Positions 10,907-24,315 of a DNA stretch of 64,000 nucleotides are shown piece after piece. The notes below the pieces were generated by a model that searched no databases, was not told the origin of the DNA, and was given only the letters and a program-made list of their open reading frames with translations. Made by a program: the position numbers and the translations under genes. Source of the DNA: Neurospora intermedia (lineage: Eukaryota > Ascomycota > Sordariomycetes > Sordariales > Sordariaceae); the NCBI GenBank assembly GCA_037102815.1, contig BTPP01000004.1:2356001-2420000 (forward strand). Direction: 5' to 3'. How positions within the stretch are numbered: position 1 is the first letter of the stretch; every line of letters starts with the position of its first letter.

Positions 10907-12886
10907 GTGGACGTCACCGTTAATCGCTGTATTACCAGATTTAACAGTCCACTACTCCAGGCCGCCTGGCAGCATCAGAAACCGCAAAGTCTACGACCTG
11001 AACCGTCACAACTTTGACCGGAGGATTCCGGTATCAAGTGGTGAGCTGGTAGCTTATATTGATCGGGTAGAGCTTGGCGAGCTTCAACAGTCCAGATTGG
11101 CGATAGACATGTTTGCCTTCCGATCCGGGTTAAAAGGCACTTGCATTCAAACGGATGAGAGCATGAAAAGGACTTGATACGGCGGGCGGGATTGGCTCGT
11201 CTCGACAGCCTTCCGCTGCTGTATCTCTGCATTGCACAGGAGGACGAAGCATGTCGTCGCCGGACGAACAAGAGAGAAGGACTGGAACTGATCAGGAGCC
11301 AGCTTGCCAGCCACCGGCTACCAGCTACATCTACGTGTGTAGTTGTAGTAGACTTGCCACTGATGGTCCATGCATTGGTATGTTCGGATTATGCTGCTGG
11401 AGGGCGATGACGACGATGAACATGCGGTAGAACTCGAATGCCTGTCCATGTCGAACATGGCACGGTCATAGTTCTCACCTCCAGTTCCTCTTGTGTTCCG
11501 AGCACACAAAGTCGAGGCTTTTGAGTTTGCCTTGACTGGTTGCCTTGAACCTTTCAGAGCTCCAGCGTCCAACATTCCCGTTGAACCGGTGGATTGGTAA
11601 ATTCTCCGTTATCTTCCGAACATGGGCCCGCTGGGAACTGTGCAAGGACAAGAAGGAAATGGGGAGGCGATCAGGGGAAGATCATGATGACGAGACGAGA
11701 ATAGATGTCCGATCGTGAACAGAGTCGGCTTTTGTTTCTTCTTTTCGATAGGTGCTAAAATAACGAACCCCTCCTGTCAGGGATCCATGTCTAAAGCGGG
11801 AGGTTTGCTCTTGGGGCCTTTGGGGATGGGGATGGAGGCAGAAAGAGCCCGCATCATGGCGTAATCGCATAACGTGATTAACAAGTGGATCCCACGTTTG
11901 CAGCAACCTTACGAGCTTGTCTCAAAGCTTGTCACACTTCGCCCAAAAAAAGCTTCAATTTGATGGAAGCCTGCCACTGTCTGCCAACACCTACCCGCAC
12001 TAGCCCGCACTTTATATAAGGTAAGTACACAACGGAATTGCTCCACGCCGGGCTCAGATACCTACATCCCATTGGACTTGGTGTTGGCTTTAACTGTAGA
12101 ATTAGTATCTGTCAACACAGTCAGAAACTCCCACGTTCACCGTCCGGCTGTTCTGATCTCAACAGGCTGTCACAACATGAAACTGCGTATGATGAAAGGG
12201 GGTGAAGAGAGTCGCCATATCGGGTCATCATTCCACATGAGTCGAAGATTTCGGAACATTTCCAGAACTCACTTACGTTTTGCTAGTTGTTATCCCTGAG
12301 ATGTCTCGATATCCAGCTATCCTTTTCGTTGATTATACCTGAATGGCCGCCCTGTGCCCCTCAGTCAAATCAGTCAGCGTCATGACTCCTGTTGTCTCAA
12401 TTGGACCCTCGCGTTCCTGAGCCTGTCCCTGGGCACCCCCCAAGTGAGACAACACGTAAGGGGCATACAGCTTCCAAGACCAAAGAGGCTAGGCCAATCT
12501 AGGTAGGTATGTAGGTAGGTCTCTGAGTGGTCAAGTACGGAAAGATAGCATGGGTAAAACCTTGAATCGCAACCACTACATATTAATAACCGTTATTTCA
12601 TCTGGCCACCGGCCGACGATGAATTGACATTACTTGTTAAGATGATACGGTGGATGGCGTATGGACCAAATGTTACAGATCTGCGCATATAACATTATCT
12701 GCCAAGGCAAGCGGAGTCGGCAGAGCCGTTGATCGAGCTGCCGCTGGCGTTGCGAAATGCGGCGAATGTGAATGTGATTGCATTGTCCACGCTGGCGGGG
12801 TTGAATGTCGAGACGTTGAGTTCGACTTTAGCCCGGAACCATAGAGGTACAGATGGTACTACACTACCTATTTGGAGCCGTGATTG

Positions 12887-12930
12887 TACTTACAGTACAG
12901 TAACTTACTGTACTTCATGTACTGCAGTCC
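12887..12930. repeat. GTAC-palindrome cluster
   Basis: Tightly packed GTACTTACAGTACAG, ACTGTACTTC and ATGTACTGCAG segments, forming overlapping GTACAG/CTGTAC inverted repeats. A similar cluster lies at about 45,588-45,650. Confidence 0.6.
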
Positions 12931-15830
12931 GTAACGGAAAGGCAGTCACCCTCCCGCACCTGCCCATTCCTACCTAGGTCTACGGCACTGCGCGGTCCTG
13001 TCCTGCGGTCGTAATGCATTTACATAGACTGATCCCTACCTACCTACCTTATGTTTAAGTTGGTTGTAGGCAGATGGAGTTGTGGCCGATTCCGAAACAG
13101 CAAGAGCCTTTTGACTTTGCGCATTGATAATATCCATCGCTGTTGGCTGGTATAAACATCGGAATGTTGCCCACCCCCCATGATGAGATTAAGTATAGTA
13201 CCAGTCTGGAGCATTGTTCCCGATTAAGCCGCGGCAGTGCCTGGTGACCCGTTCGGCCTCGTCCCTGATGATCACGACATTCCTGTCGCACAAGGAAAAG
13301 TCGACGAGCCGAACTCCAGATCTGGCCGACCGATTAAGTATTCCGGATGGAGATGAAGACGAGACAGAAGTCGTTGAGATGTGGTACACCAAGAGGTGGT
13401 CGGGCCGCAGAGGGGTCACATACTAGTACCAGTATTGCGCGCTCACTCAGGATACCACCACAGCACCACCCACCCACTTCTTGGCAGCCGATACGATATC
13501 CTCCATATGTACTGGCGCCTCATTCATCTTTCCACAGCGCCATAAACGGCATGGTTGATCTTGCAGCAGAAAGGCGCAGAATTATTGTTGACTGGTGGAC
13601 TGGCCGTCGCCTTCATTGTCGCAAGCGCCTTGACGCGCGTTGGCAACGACTCTTGCATACTCCGCTCGCGCGATCCCACGATACCCGGAGGTTGAAGGCT
13701 CGATGCGACTTAATCGGCCCTCATATCGCGCTGGCCTGGTCTCAATGACAGGGCAGCCACTGTGCAAGAGTGCTGGGGCTTGGGGAAACAACACGGGGGT
13801 CACCACCGCAGACTCACGCGCAACGGCGAGAAATCAAAGTCGGAATCCGCCCGGGACTCCAGGTTTGGGGACCCCTTGCTCGTTCCACACGTTTTTTTTC
13901 TTTGTTTCCTCGCGGTATTTTATTCCTCCGCCACGTTGGAGGGACTTGATTGACCACGTTATTGCCGATAATATCTTTGCTATCGGCTGACCCAACAGAT
14001 ATAGCAAAGCCCAAGCTGATCACCACCAGATCATGACAGCAAAGAGGTCCATCAATGAACAAAGAAAGGATGATATTTTATGCCTATCCACCACCACTGC
14101 AGCACACCACATTGCGGACACCACCGCAGGCTGGGCAGCTCAGCGACAGGTTGGCTGTAGCAACGGACCTGGTTAGCGCGACCTTGGGGAGCGCTGATGA
14201 GCCGGGCCAATCGCACAATTTCGGCTCGCATGCCCCCATTCGAATAGGTATGTATGGAATCGTGAAGACACCCGAGGCCGCGAGCGAAAGGACTTTTTCT
14301 GGGGTTCAGGCCAGTTATAGGGTACCTCAACCCTGCATGTCCTCTTTTTGATGATGACGACGCAGTCGATGGCGGCGCGTTGCGGCAATATCAAGCGGCT
14401 GTTAAGTGCCAATAAAGGCCCATGTTAAGATGAGATGGTGGTAGCGAAGACCTTGACTTCTGCAACTTCTCCCTACTGAGAGCAAGCGAGAACACGAGGA
14501 AAGAGCAACGAAGGGAAAGCAGACGATCAGTCAAGTTCTTGCATGGGTTTCCAAGGTTTTGATAGCTGTCTGTCTCCCTTTCTTGACACTAGTTAGTTCT
14601 GTTCCTGTCTTTCTCCAAGCATCCGTTCCTTTCGCTTTCTCATCCGCCGCTTCCAAGCACCTTGGTGTATTGTTATGGATGTCTGGTCATCTCGAACCAA
14701 CGACGACGAATTTGCACCACAAACTTTGCAGCAAGCTACCTAGAATTTGGACGGGCTCGTTGCGATCCAGATTGCAGTAGCAGCGCTAGTCATCATGTAA
14801 CAACATGTGCGCATCCTTCCCCCTCCCAGTCGCTAGATGGAAATTTCCTGATATGCCCGTGTATACACGGCATCGTCTCGATTTTGCCTCCAACGGCCGA
14901 CCGATCCATCGATCGGACACATGAGTCTGGAGTCCCTGACGACGGGAGCAACATGCAAAGGTGAGGCAAGACCGAAATCGGTTGCAATTTTTCCCTTCCT
15001 TTTTTGGGGTGCGGTAAAGGGACGGATCAGGAAGACATCGTGCCAGAACGTGAATTAGAAATCTATGTCGTAGTGACCTAAGAGGAAGAGATTACGGAAA
15101 TATATGAAGCTGAAGGCGCTTCCACTCCCTTGATATTCACCAGTGCCTTTCCAGATAAGCGTCTTTGTGCTTCGGGTGGGTCATGTCCGGTTGCTAAAAT
15201 TGCGTGTAATTGAAAATGGAAGCGCAGTGGTGTTCTTGGTCCCGGTTGTTTGGACACTGCCGTGGACGCTACCAAAGTCATTGCCAAGAAGTTAAAGGCG
15301 GTGCCCTGCTATGCCTGCAGTGCGTGTCTCAAAAGTATTGCGCCGGAGCATCTGAACAAATGAAACCGAAAGAAAAAAGAATCTACCTTCCTTAAGAGGT
15401 GTCCATTTACATCGATCATAGATCTTGAGGTTGCCAATGTCCTCGAACGCCTTCCGGATTATGCTAGAACACCGTGACAGCCAGTGTCTTGGTCTCCCAC
15501 AGAGTCAACATGAATGGATACCTATGGAAGGGACAGTAGAGGTATGTAAACACCGGAGCGAAGGGCCATCAGGTTGGCGTCTACATACTAGACTTGATAT
15601 GGAAGATGGACTGGCGTAACAATGAATTGCTGTTGTCGTGAACGGTATTGTTACTGTACCATGCGTTGCAACACTAGGAAGCTCCGCTATTTCCCATACA
15701 AATCCTAGTGCAGATGACAGGGGGCATCGGGTCCACCTCTGAATGCCCGTTTCCCGAGAAAGTCGAGAGGAGAAAACGGCCCATCAGTCCAGGGCATCCA
15801 CCAGGGCATCCACTCTCCTGTCCATCATTA

Positions 15831-17512
15831 GCCATTGAGGTTCTGTTCCGTTGACACTGGCCTGCACGCTCCATCCCTCTCCCAAGAAGTCCCAACTCTC
15901 CGTTGTTGCCCGTCGTCCGCTGTGCCCTCTCGCGCATCCACGCTCCCACCGTCTGCTCCTCCACAGACATGTTGCAGTGAGTGGTGCAGTTGTCACCCGT
16001 CAAAACCTCCATTTTCTCATCTCCATCCCATCCCATCTGTCCCCCAATCGTCATCTGTCTCTCGTTCTTGCGCCGCTTCCCTCGATCTCCCCTGCGGTTT
16101 TGTTTGGGTCTGGGCTTGTTGAGTCGACATACGTTTGTTTACTTCCCCGGGTTTTTCTTTAATTTTTCTCGCGCTGCGGTTGTGGCTGCCCTGCCCTGAC
16201 CTGAACACAGAGTTGAGTTTGGTTAACTCTCTCCGTCGGGCCCTTCTGTTCTGCACGAGAGGCTCCTGTGCTTCCCTGCATGCCTTTACATATCTGGAGT
16301 GCCTACCTTACCTTTCAACAGCGGCACGCTTGACACAGGCACAAGCATAAGCACCAGTCACCACTACCGGGCCTCTACCGCGCAACGGAACGGCCTCAGT
16401 TCAGCCAACCTCAACTTCCATCTCAAGTGCCTCGCCCTTCGTCTGGGCAAGGCCCCTTCTTTCTCGAATTTCCGCCCTCCACTTCCCTCCTCCCGGTCGT
16501 GGACCTCTTGCCTTCTCCGACTCTTCCGTCCAATCTGCTATCTTGTCGCCTTTTTTTCGTCGTCTACTACTTCTTCGCAACGACTCTTGGTGTTCGTGTT
16601 CCTGCTCTCGAGCTTCACAAAAGGAATAAAGGAAGAGCAAAAAAAAAGAGAAAAAGGATTTGGCCGACGACACTCCGCAACAACCGCGGAAATCTAAGAT
16701 TCGACTGCCTGAGAGACTCTTCGAGAGCTCCACCGAATCGCTTCTCACCTCCACCATCTGCGTCGACCGTTCTAGTAACCCGGACATCTGATCATCCCCC
16801 ATGCTTTCGCTCCAACAACCGACCATCTTCCGGTGTCAATCGTGACATTGCCTGCGCCCATCCTCCATCGCACTTATCGCTGTGGGCGGGTCGTGACAGA
16901 CTCGACTTTGTACAGAAGGGCAAGACGTCCACGGTGATAGTGGACTTCTTCCCTGCCACATCAACAACCCATCTTCTTCCCCCCCTCCCTTGGCCGCAGG
17001 CGTCCCTCGCTTTATAGTAACAATTGTTCTCCCAATCTTTTTTTCCTCCCCAAAGTACCTTTCTCCTCAAACAGGTCTGCTTCGTTCGAGGTCGAAAACA
17101 CATCCTCTCGCCTCTATCAGCGGCGGAAAAAGGTAGGTGCCAGTACCCAAACAAAACAGCACCACTCTACCCTTAGCACTGCCGCCAATGTCAAGGAGTC
17201 CCGTCAATCACAACAAGAGCCCTGACGCCGCATCTCCCAACACAACCTACCAAAATCGCCAATTTGTCAGACAGCCTTGCGATAACAACTTAAAACCCCT
17301 ATGCCATTTCGCTTTTCCTAGTTCTTCTTGTCAAACCTGACTTCGTTTCGCGGAAGATGCTAATGCCTGCTGTAACCAGATTTCCTCGTTAGCGAAAGGC
17401 TCCACTGTTACTTTCCTTGAAATCACACCATCTCCTTGGTTCAGTTACAAGTACCGTTCAACGTCCTGATTCACCTCACGGCGACGGGACGACAGATCGC
17501 TCAGGTTTGACA
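15831..17512 (+). promoter_or_regulatory. Probable promoter and long pyrimidine-rich leader of the BNI4-like gene
   Basis: The plus strand is strikingly C/T-rich over about 1.5 kb (for example CTCCATCCCATCCCATCTGTC, CCTCCCTTGG and long TTCTTC runs), with several short upstream open frames. Fungal genes for polarity and wall regulators often have long leaders with upstream ORFs. The transcription start cannot be fixed from sequence. Confidence 0.4.
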
Positions 17513-20140
17513 ATGGCTGCTTTGGTGCAAGGCTATCCCCGGCAATCTGGGACTGCTACCATGCTTCAGACAAGACCGGCCTCCTCCACCGGCATCATCC
17601 AGCCTGCCCAGTCGCAGTCAAATCCACAATATGGTCACAACATGTCCCAGAGAAACAGTATACACGGGATGTCTGGTGTCGTCGGCGCACCAGTGGTGTA
17701 CCGTCAAGCTTCTGGCTCTGTGCAACAATACGCTTTTACCAACGCGCCAGCTCTCAACCACACAACACATCACCACCAATTCAGGCAACACCGTACCTCG
17801 TCAACACCATCCGTTCCCCAAGTACAGAACTTTGATCAGTCTGGAGCGCATACCCGATACCAATCCAGCAACTCCATGACAAATCTTCCCAGCCCTGCAA
17901 CTACCAGTGGGCAATCAGCCGGCGGTTCGAGAGACGATTCGGCCATTTCAGTGGGCAGTAGCAGGAGAGTCGCTCCTTTACCTCGGCCTCATTCGGCGCA
18001 TCTGGGCGAAACCTTCTCGGTACCTCTGATCGCTTCCGCGGGCCCGCCCAAAGTGTCGCCAGAGAGGTATCGCCGGCCAGCGCAACGGGCGAATGAAACA
18101 GCACCAACCATGTCAAACACGTCGGAGCACAAGAGCGGTATGCTGCGCGGTCCAAACGGAGCACTCCCACACCGGCCAAATAGCTTCGCCGGTGCAATGG
18201 GGGGCTCAGCGGTCGATGACATGCTTCTCCCTCATGGTCAAGTCCGAGAGGATGTCAAGAGAGCTAGGAGACGCAGCATGCCTGCATTGGATTCCGCCGG
18301 TCTTGCGATGCCCCTAGCCCCTCTCTACGCTGCTCAGCCCACCGATGTGTCCTCAAAGTCACGAAAGACTGGCGAAAAGGAAGCCAAACCTTCCGGACGA
18401 ACGGTTAACAACTTGAGTGTTGGTCGAGTTGCAGCCCATACACGTACCAGCAGTACTGATAGCCGTTCGTCGAGCCGCAGCACTGCTAGCAGTGGAACCC
18501 GCCCAGCACCTGTAAGTTACTTCTAGATACTTATCCATATTCCCCCCATGTAAACATTGTCCAATCATATATGCAGCCGTCCAGTAGGATTCGCTAACTC
18601 AGGGTTTCTTTTTCCCAGTCTGCCAACCTCAGCGCCAATGTGGCCAACCCCACCGGAAACCCCGCTCACTCTTCTATCCCAGAACAACACCACAGCAACG
18701 GCCAAGATCACGCTCGACTGGTCAACATCCCGCCAAGAGGATCTTCTTCCGATGCTACCAACACGAAGCGTCTTACTAACCTCTCTCCTCTCTCTAAACC
18801 CGTGGCTATGGACACTGACGCCGGACGGAACGCGACCGCTGGTGTCACCGCTGGTCGCTCGGCATCGCCGGTGAAGACGCCCTCCCCGCCGCAGGCTCAA
18901 AGCCCGGCTGCGAAGCAACTAGCTGCTCTCAGCCATAACGACAGCAAGCCCAAGAGCAAGACGTCACGTCTTCGTCGGGCATTCTCATTCAGCAGTGCGT
19001 CTGAGTTCAGGAAAGCGGTCCATCATCAGGACGCCGCGAATGGCCCATCTAAACTGCATAAGGATCAGAACTCCAATGAGCCGTTGGATGCTGAGCAGGC
19101 CCGTATCGCACAGCAGCAAGAGGCGGCTGGTATTGGAAGCAACATATATGGCCCCAGGATATTTGGGGGCTCGACCGACAATCTCTCCATCTCCTCAACC
19201 GCCTCCTCAGCTTCGGTTATGATTCGCAAGATGGGACGCGGTATGAAGAAGAGCACCAGGTCACTTGCTGGACTATTCAGACCTAAGTCCGTCATTGGTG
19301 TCCCTGCTGCCGACGCAAAGGCACCAGACGCTTCGCAAGCTACAGTGTCTATGATCAATGTTGAGGCTGAAAGGGAAAGGGTGAACGTCAATGCCGACGT
19401 TCGTTCCCAAAGCGGAGGCGGTACTGGGTTTCCTCGGCTTGAAAGGAACTCACTTGATGCCAGCAGAGCGCCAGGTCTTGGGACGGAGCGTGCGGGAAGC
19501 CTGGGTAGTGATGGATCAGCTGCAAGGAAGAGCATTATCGGCGGTGAACGAGAAAGGGCCGAAGTGCTTGCTGCAGTCCGCAAGGGAATCTTGAAACGTA
19601 AGGATCTTTCCTGGATTACGCCTGTTAGCTACTGCTGACTTGACCACCGATACAGACACCAACAGCAACTCGCCGAGCCCATCTCCCCGACCTGCGGAGG
19701 GCCGAGGACTTGATGCCCCAAGTGCCATCACTGACTCTCCCAACTCCAGCGCACCCAGCACGCCAAACAACGATGATCGAGCTGGCCAAGTTCCGATCGG
19801 GAACGAGGATTATTTTGTAACAGCACTCCGCCTTCGGCAGGACACCAAAAGCGCACCTGGGACACCTCAGGGATCCATGAAGCGAAGCGCTACATTCAGC
19901 CCGCGGATTGCCTTCTATGAGACGTGGCCCAGCCAGGAGTATGATCGCCGCGGTGAAATCGCCACTTGCAATCGCTTGACACCTGTGCTGGCCCAACAAA
20001 TCAAAGAGGAACTCAACAGCTTCAAGATGGTAAGTTGCAACAACCGTTGTTCATATTCGCCTTGGTCATGTGCTTACCTTTGCTCTCACTAGGAAATGGA
20101 AGTTCACGAGAACTCTAAAATCTACACGCACTTCTTCTGA
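17513..20140 (+). CDS. BNI4-like protein phosphatase 1 targeting scaffold
   Basis: Four exons: 17513-18511, 18619-19597, 19656-20029 and 20093-20140. Introns are 18512-18618 (GTAAGT...CCCAG), 19598-19655 (GTAAGG...TACAG) and 20030-20092 (GTAAGT...ACTAG). All phases agree, giving 799 aa. Most of the protein is Ser/Pro-rich and disordered. The C-terminus is the recognisable part: an RVxF-type PP1-binding motif (R743-I-A-F746), then YETWPSQEYDRR, EIATCNRLTPVLAQQIKEEL, and a final tail EMEVHENSKIYTHFF encoded mainly by the tiny last exon. This block is the BNI4/AFR1-type C-terminus. In yeast Bni4 brings the PP1 catalytic subunit Glc7 and chitin synthase to the bud neck; in hyphae a role at septa and tips is expected. 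A basic segment KTSRLRRAFSF lies in exon 2. The start is the first in-frame ATG after a stop-free but ATG-less stretch. Confidence 0.82.
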
Positions 20141-22340
20141 CGAGCCCAACGTTAGTTACAGCGGTTCAACGTGCAGCGCACCCATAATTCTCGTTTCCGA
20201 GGCATTTCCTATTTCTCTCAACAAAGAGCATTGTTTGGTGTTTATGGCGTTATTCGGATTTTGTTGCTTCCAGCAAGGCTTTATTGCCTCGCAGACTCAC
20301 TCAAGAGTATCCTAATCTTTCCTTTTGAAAACGGGGCGACAGCTGGCTGCATGGTAGTGTATATGGACGATGGGGTGTTTGTCGCTGTCGCGAGGGACTC
20401 TCTGGCGCGCGTGTGGGTGCAGGGTTCTCCAATGGCATCAACCACTCCTTTCTTGGGCTACACGCGCTGGACCGATGGCGACAACGATGACACAGGGGAT
20501 CCCACGGGGCGTCGACTGGACAGAAAGTTAAGACGTTGGATTACCCGAAGTGCAACAGAGGAGGTGGGGTGCAGTTGTTTGTTCGATATGTTGGAGGTCA
20601 AGCAAAAAGGAAAGAAATGTTCAAAGGACGGAGCAAGCGTCTCTTCTTGGTCATCTTGGAGCTATCTGGACGGAATTGGTGTTGTAGTCTGGGCCCAATA
20701 TAGCCCAAAAGGGGAGGGGTGATATGGAAACCAGCAAATAAGAGCATCGACTGCTTCGAACAAAATCTCTTTTAGTGAGTGGGTATGGCATTCTGTTTTT
20801 CAGTTTCCTTAATTATTTTGGAAGAGGAGCGAGAGTCAAAACGTACGTCATAGCAAGCCTACAACCAGGTCGTTTTAGAAGCCAGCGCAGCAAGTTGAAT
20901 TTGACAGGGAGCGTTACAGCCGTTCGATATCGTTGTGGCATCTTCGTTGCTTGTTGGACGTCCAGCTTGATGCGCCCGGCGAAGTAGGCCTATTTGGTTT
21001 TAATTTTTTTTCTCTTGAACATTTCTTTATGATTTTGATTCCCAATTGAGTCAACAAGGCAAAGACAGCACGTGAAATCTTTTACAGTTTACTATTTTCA
21101 ATTGGTTTTGTTCAAGTGGTCGACGACTCCTGCATTCCTATATGTGCCACGAGTTCGATCGCTTCTCGTCGATGTCAGCACCAGTATGGCATGGGGCTTG
21201 TAGCAGTTAGTTGGAGAAGCACTGGAAGCCTTTACAGTTATTGACGTCCTGAATCATTTGCTGACGGAGTATTTGTGTTGATCAGGTGGTGTTTATATGT
21301 AAACGTAGAGCGCCCGCACCAACGGATATGAATACTGAGTTGCCGCATTCCTAAATTGATTTTCACTTGGACAGCTTTTACATACTGTAAACCCGTCCGT
21401 CACCCGTACCTGACACTACTGCACTCTCTTTAGCGAGACCCCATGTACCAGTATGCTAGCATGCCAAGAGAAAGCTTGTTGAGGCTTATCAGATCAAACA
21501 GGTACATACTCAAAGACATGAGAATCTTTCTGGTTACCAACTGCTGCGACGGGAAACAGACAGTGGATGGGTCGAGTTCTATAGGGTTATGAAACCTCAA
21601 AAGCTTGTGGACCGGTCATGGACAGTCCGCCATGTTCTGTTTCTGGCAGTCGTTTGGAATTATCCTCATTTCCATGTGTCAAGCCCACTCATAACATGTT
21701 TGTCAGTGGAAGGCGACCTTGAAGATGCATCTAGGTATTCTACGGGAGTCGAAGGAGAGTAAAAAGACAGACTCTAAGATGGCTGGTGACACATGCGAAT
21801 GGCACGATAAGAAGAAGCTAGGAAGTCGATATCTTTTATCATGGGAACGTTCAGCAGATATCCGGACCGCGTAACAAAGACACGAAGGAGTGACAGCGTT
21901 GCGCAAAACGGGTTAGGAATGTGACCGTGATTCGAACAACGGCCGAGGCTAGGATTGGAAGTTCTTGGCCCACCAGCGCTTCCCGAGGATTGGTCAGAAG
22001 CTGGGCAAATGCAATGCTGCTCAAACCCCCCAGAAACCCCCACGCCTAATGCAGGGTCAACCCCTGCTAGATGTTGCACTCGCCTGTTCGTAGAAATTTG
22101 CGGGGGCAGCCAATCATCATCGGTGGTCGCTCGACCCCAAATATGACAAGCCGTCAGCCTTGCGGAGAAGGCCCAAATTTTAATGCAGTTGCCCTGTAAA
22201 CAAAACTAAACTTTTGAAGAACGGACAGAGGCGTTGCTGCTCAAGAAAGTACACAACCTGCCACCACCGTGGCTCCGTTTTCGATACTCGCTAGGAGGTC
22301 TCTCCTCCACCTTCGTCTACCGTTCAGGTCCTTTGTCGCG
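20141..22340. other. Intergenic region, no gene supported
   Basis: About 2.2 kb holding the 3' UTR of the BNI4-like gene and the promoter of the DUS1 gene. One frame of about 180 codons (20,171-20,722) has no recognisable features and starts just past the BNI4-like stop, so it is probably untranslated 3' sequence. Confidence 0.45.
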
Positions 22341-24315
22341 ATGGCTTCCCATTCTACGACAACAGCTTCTTCGCTCACCTCTGCGGCTGCCAACCTGGGC
22401 GCAACCGAGGCCAATGCGACTACGACACCCGGAGCGCCCAAGAGAACGAAGCTTCATGGCAGGGCCTTCTACGAGAGCATCGGTAGTCCAAAGTACATCG
22501 TTGCTCCCATGGTGGATCAGTCTGAGTTTGTGAGTTTGCGGCCTTGTGGACAATACCTATGTAGTGGCAACAACGTAAATAAAACACAACAGCACAACTA
22601 ACTGAATGCTTTCATGACAGGCCTGGCGCATGCTAACCCGATCGTTCCTCCCCACCGATGAGCAACATAAGCTCCTTTGTTACACTCCCATGTTCCACGC
22701 CCGCCTGTTTACCGAAGCGCCAAAATACCGTGACTCCCATTTCCAACCGATCCGCGGCCCTCTGACAGCCGACAGCCCGCGCCCAGACTCGCCCGATTAC
22801 GTTCCCTTCCTTGACGGCAACCCCGACTTCGACCGTTCGCTATTCGTCCAATTTTGCGCTAACGATCCCGCCTACCTGCTCTCCGCCGCGAAGCTCGTGG
22901 CCCCTTACTGCGATGCCGTAGACCTCAACCTCGGCTGCCCGCAGGGCATCGCCAAGCGCGGCCAATACGGATCCTTTCTGCAAGAGAACCAGGAGCTCAT
23001 TTTCGAGCTGATCAACACGCTACACAAGGAACTCGACATCCCGGTGACGGCCAAGATCCGCATTCTCGACACCAAGGAGGCGACCCTCAAATACGCTCAG
23101 AACGTGCTGCGCGCCGGCGCCAGCATTCTCACGGTACATGGCCGGCGGCGCGAGCAAAAGGGGCATCAGACGGGGCTCGCCGACTGGGAGTACATCCGCT
23201 ACCTGCGCGAGAACCTGCCTAAGGAGACGGTCATCTTCGCCAACGGCAACATCTTGCAGCACGCGGACCTGGAGAAGTGCTTAGCGGCCACGGGCGCTGA
23301 CGGCGTTATGAGCGCCGAGGGTAATCTCAGCGACCCGGGCCTCTTCGCCAGGCCGCCGGCCGTCGGCGAAGAAGGGAGGGAGTATTGGCGTAGCAAGGAT
23401 GGCAGCCGCGGCGGCTGGCGCGTCGATGCCGTGCTGAGGAGATACCTGGATATCATCTACAAGTACGTGCTGGAGCAGAAGCCGCCAGTGAGGAGACCGC
23501 TCTTCATGCCGGGTGATGATGTTGCATGGCTTGAAGAAGCTTCCTCTACCTCCTCCGAAACAACACAAGCCAACGACGACAGTGAAGGACCAGCACGAAA
23601 GAAGCACAAGTCCGCCAACGGCAGCGCTTCAACCACCACCACCACCACCACCACCACCTCTCTAAACACCAACAACAACAGCAACAACCCCCACCTAGAC
23701 AAAAAAGCTCTCCAAACCTCCCCCAACCTCGTCTCCATGCAACCCCACTGCTTCCACCTCCTGCGGCACTTCGTGACCCACCACACCGACGTCCGCGACC
23801 TCCTCGCCCGCGCGCGGAACGGTTCTGAAATCGGCAAATACGAAGCCATCCTGTCTCAAGTCGAGCGCAAGGTTGCCCAGGGACTTCTCGAGTACGAGCG
23901 CACCGGGGGCTCGTCATTCGACGTCGACGTCCTGGAAACTCTGTACCAGGAAACAGAAGACTCCAAAGATGACCCGGAAAGCTCGGCACAGGCGAGGAGG
24001 GAGAACAAGCGGCCTTGGTGGGTGGTCCAGCCAATTATCCGGCCGTTGCCCAAGGAGGCGTTGGCGAAGGGGGCGTTGCAGCTGAGTAAGAAGGAACTGA
24101 AAGCGCAGGCGGCAAAGAAGGCTGCTGCTGCTGGTGGTGGTGGTGATGCGGAGACTACGGTTGCGTCCGTTTTTGGGTCGAAGGAGAAAGAGGTGAAGCA
24201 GACGGCGTCTGAGGAGGCGTTGGTTCCTGTTCAGGGACAGAACGGCGGGGAGACAGCGGTGGAGTCGTTGGAGACTACTACGAATTATCCCAAGAGTGAG
24301 CTGGTTAGTGGGTGA
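22341..24315 (+). CDS. dus1: tRNA-dihydrouridine(16/17) synthase DUS1
   Basis: Two exons: 22341-22529 and 22621-24315, with intron 22530-22620 (GTGAGT...GACAG). Phase is exact, giving PMVDQSEF-AWRMLTRSFL and a 627-aa product. DUS1 is an FMN flavoenzyme that reduces uridines 16 and 17 of the tRNA D-loop using NADPH. The TIM-barrel motifs are clear: FMN-site YIVAPMVDQSE at about residues 52-62, LFVQFCANDP, DLNLGCPQGIAKRGQYGSFL with the active-site Cys at about 169, TAKIRI, LTVHGRRREQKG and VIFANGNI. The C-terminal about 230 residues are an extension with Thr, Asn and Ala runs beyond the yeast length (about 420 aa). The ATG at 22341 starts AMASHSTTT; an in-frame GTG upstream is not needed. An earlier in-frame ATG is not seen. 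Confidence 0.92.

Larger units (their letters stand above)
8518..15830. other. Large gene-poor intergenic region
   Basis: About 7.3 kb with no frame carrying a recognisable domain or convincing splice-linked exons. It contains homopolymer A tracts, a TA/CATATG simple repeat, clusters of CCTAGGTA and GTACTGTAC motifs, and one small GC-rich coding-like patch near 12,710-12,845. Unannotated non-coding RNAs cannot be excluded. Confidence 0.5.

Noticed and set aside
13347-13990. Overlapping frames of about 110-130 codons
   Set aside because: Competing frames on both strands of the same GC-rich stretch, none with domain features or convincing introns.
20171-20722. 183-codon frame downstream of the BNI4-like gene
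   Set aside because: It starts 31 bases after the BNI4-like stop, in the likely 3' UTR, with no recognisable motif.
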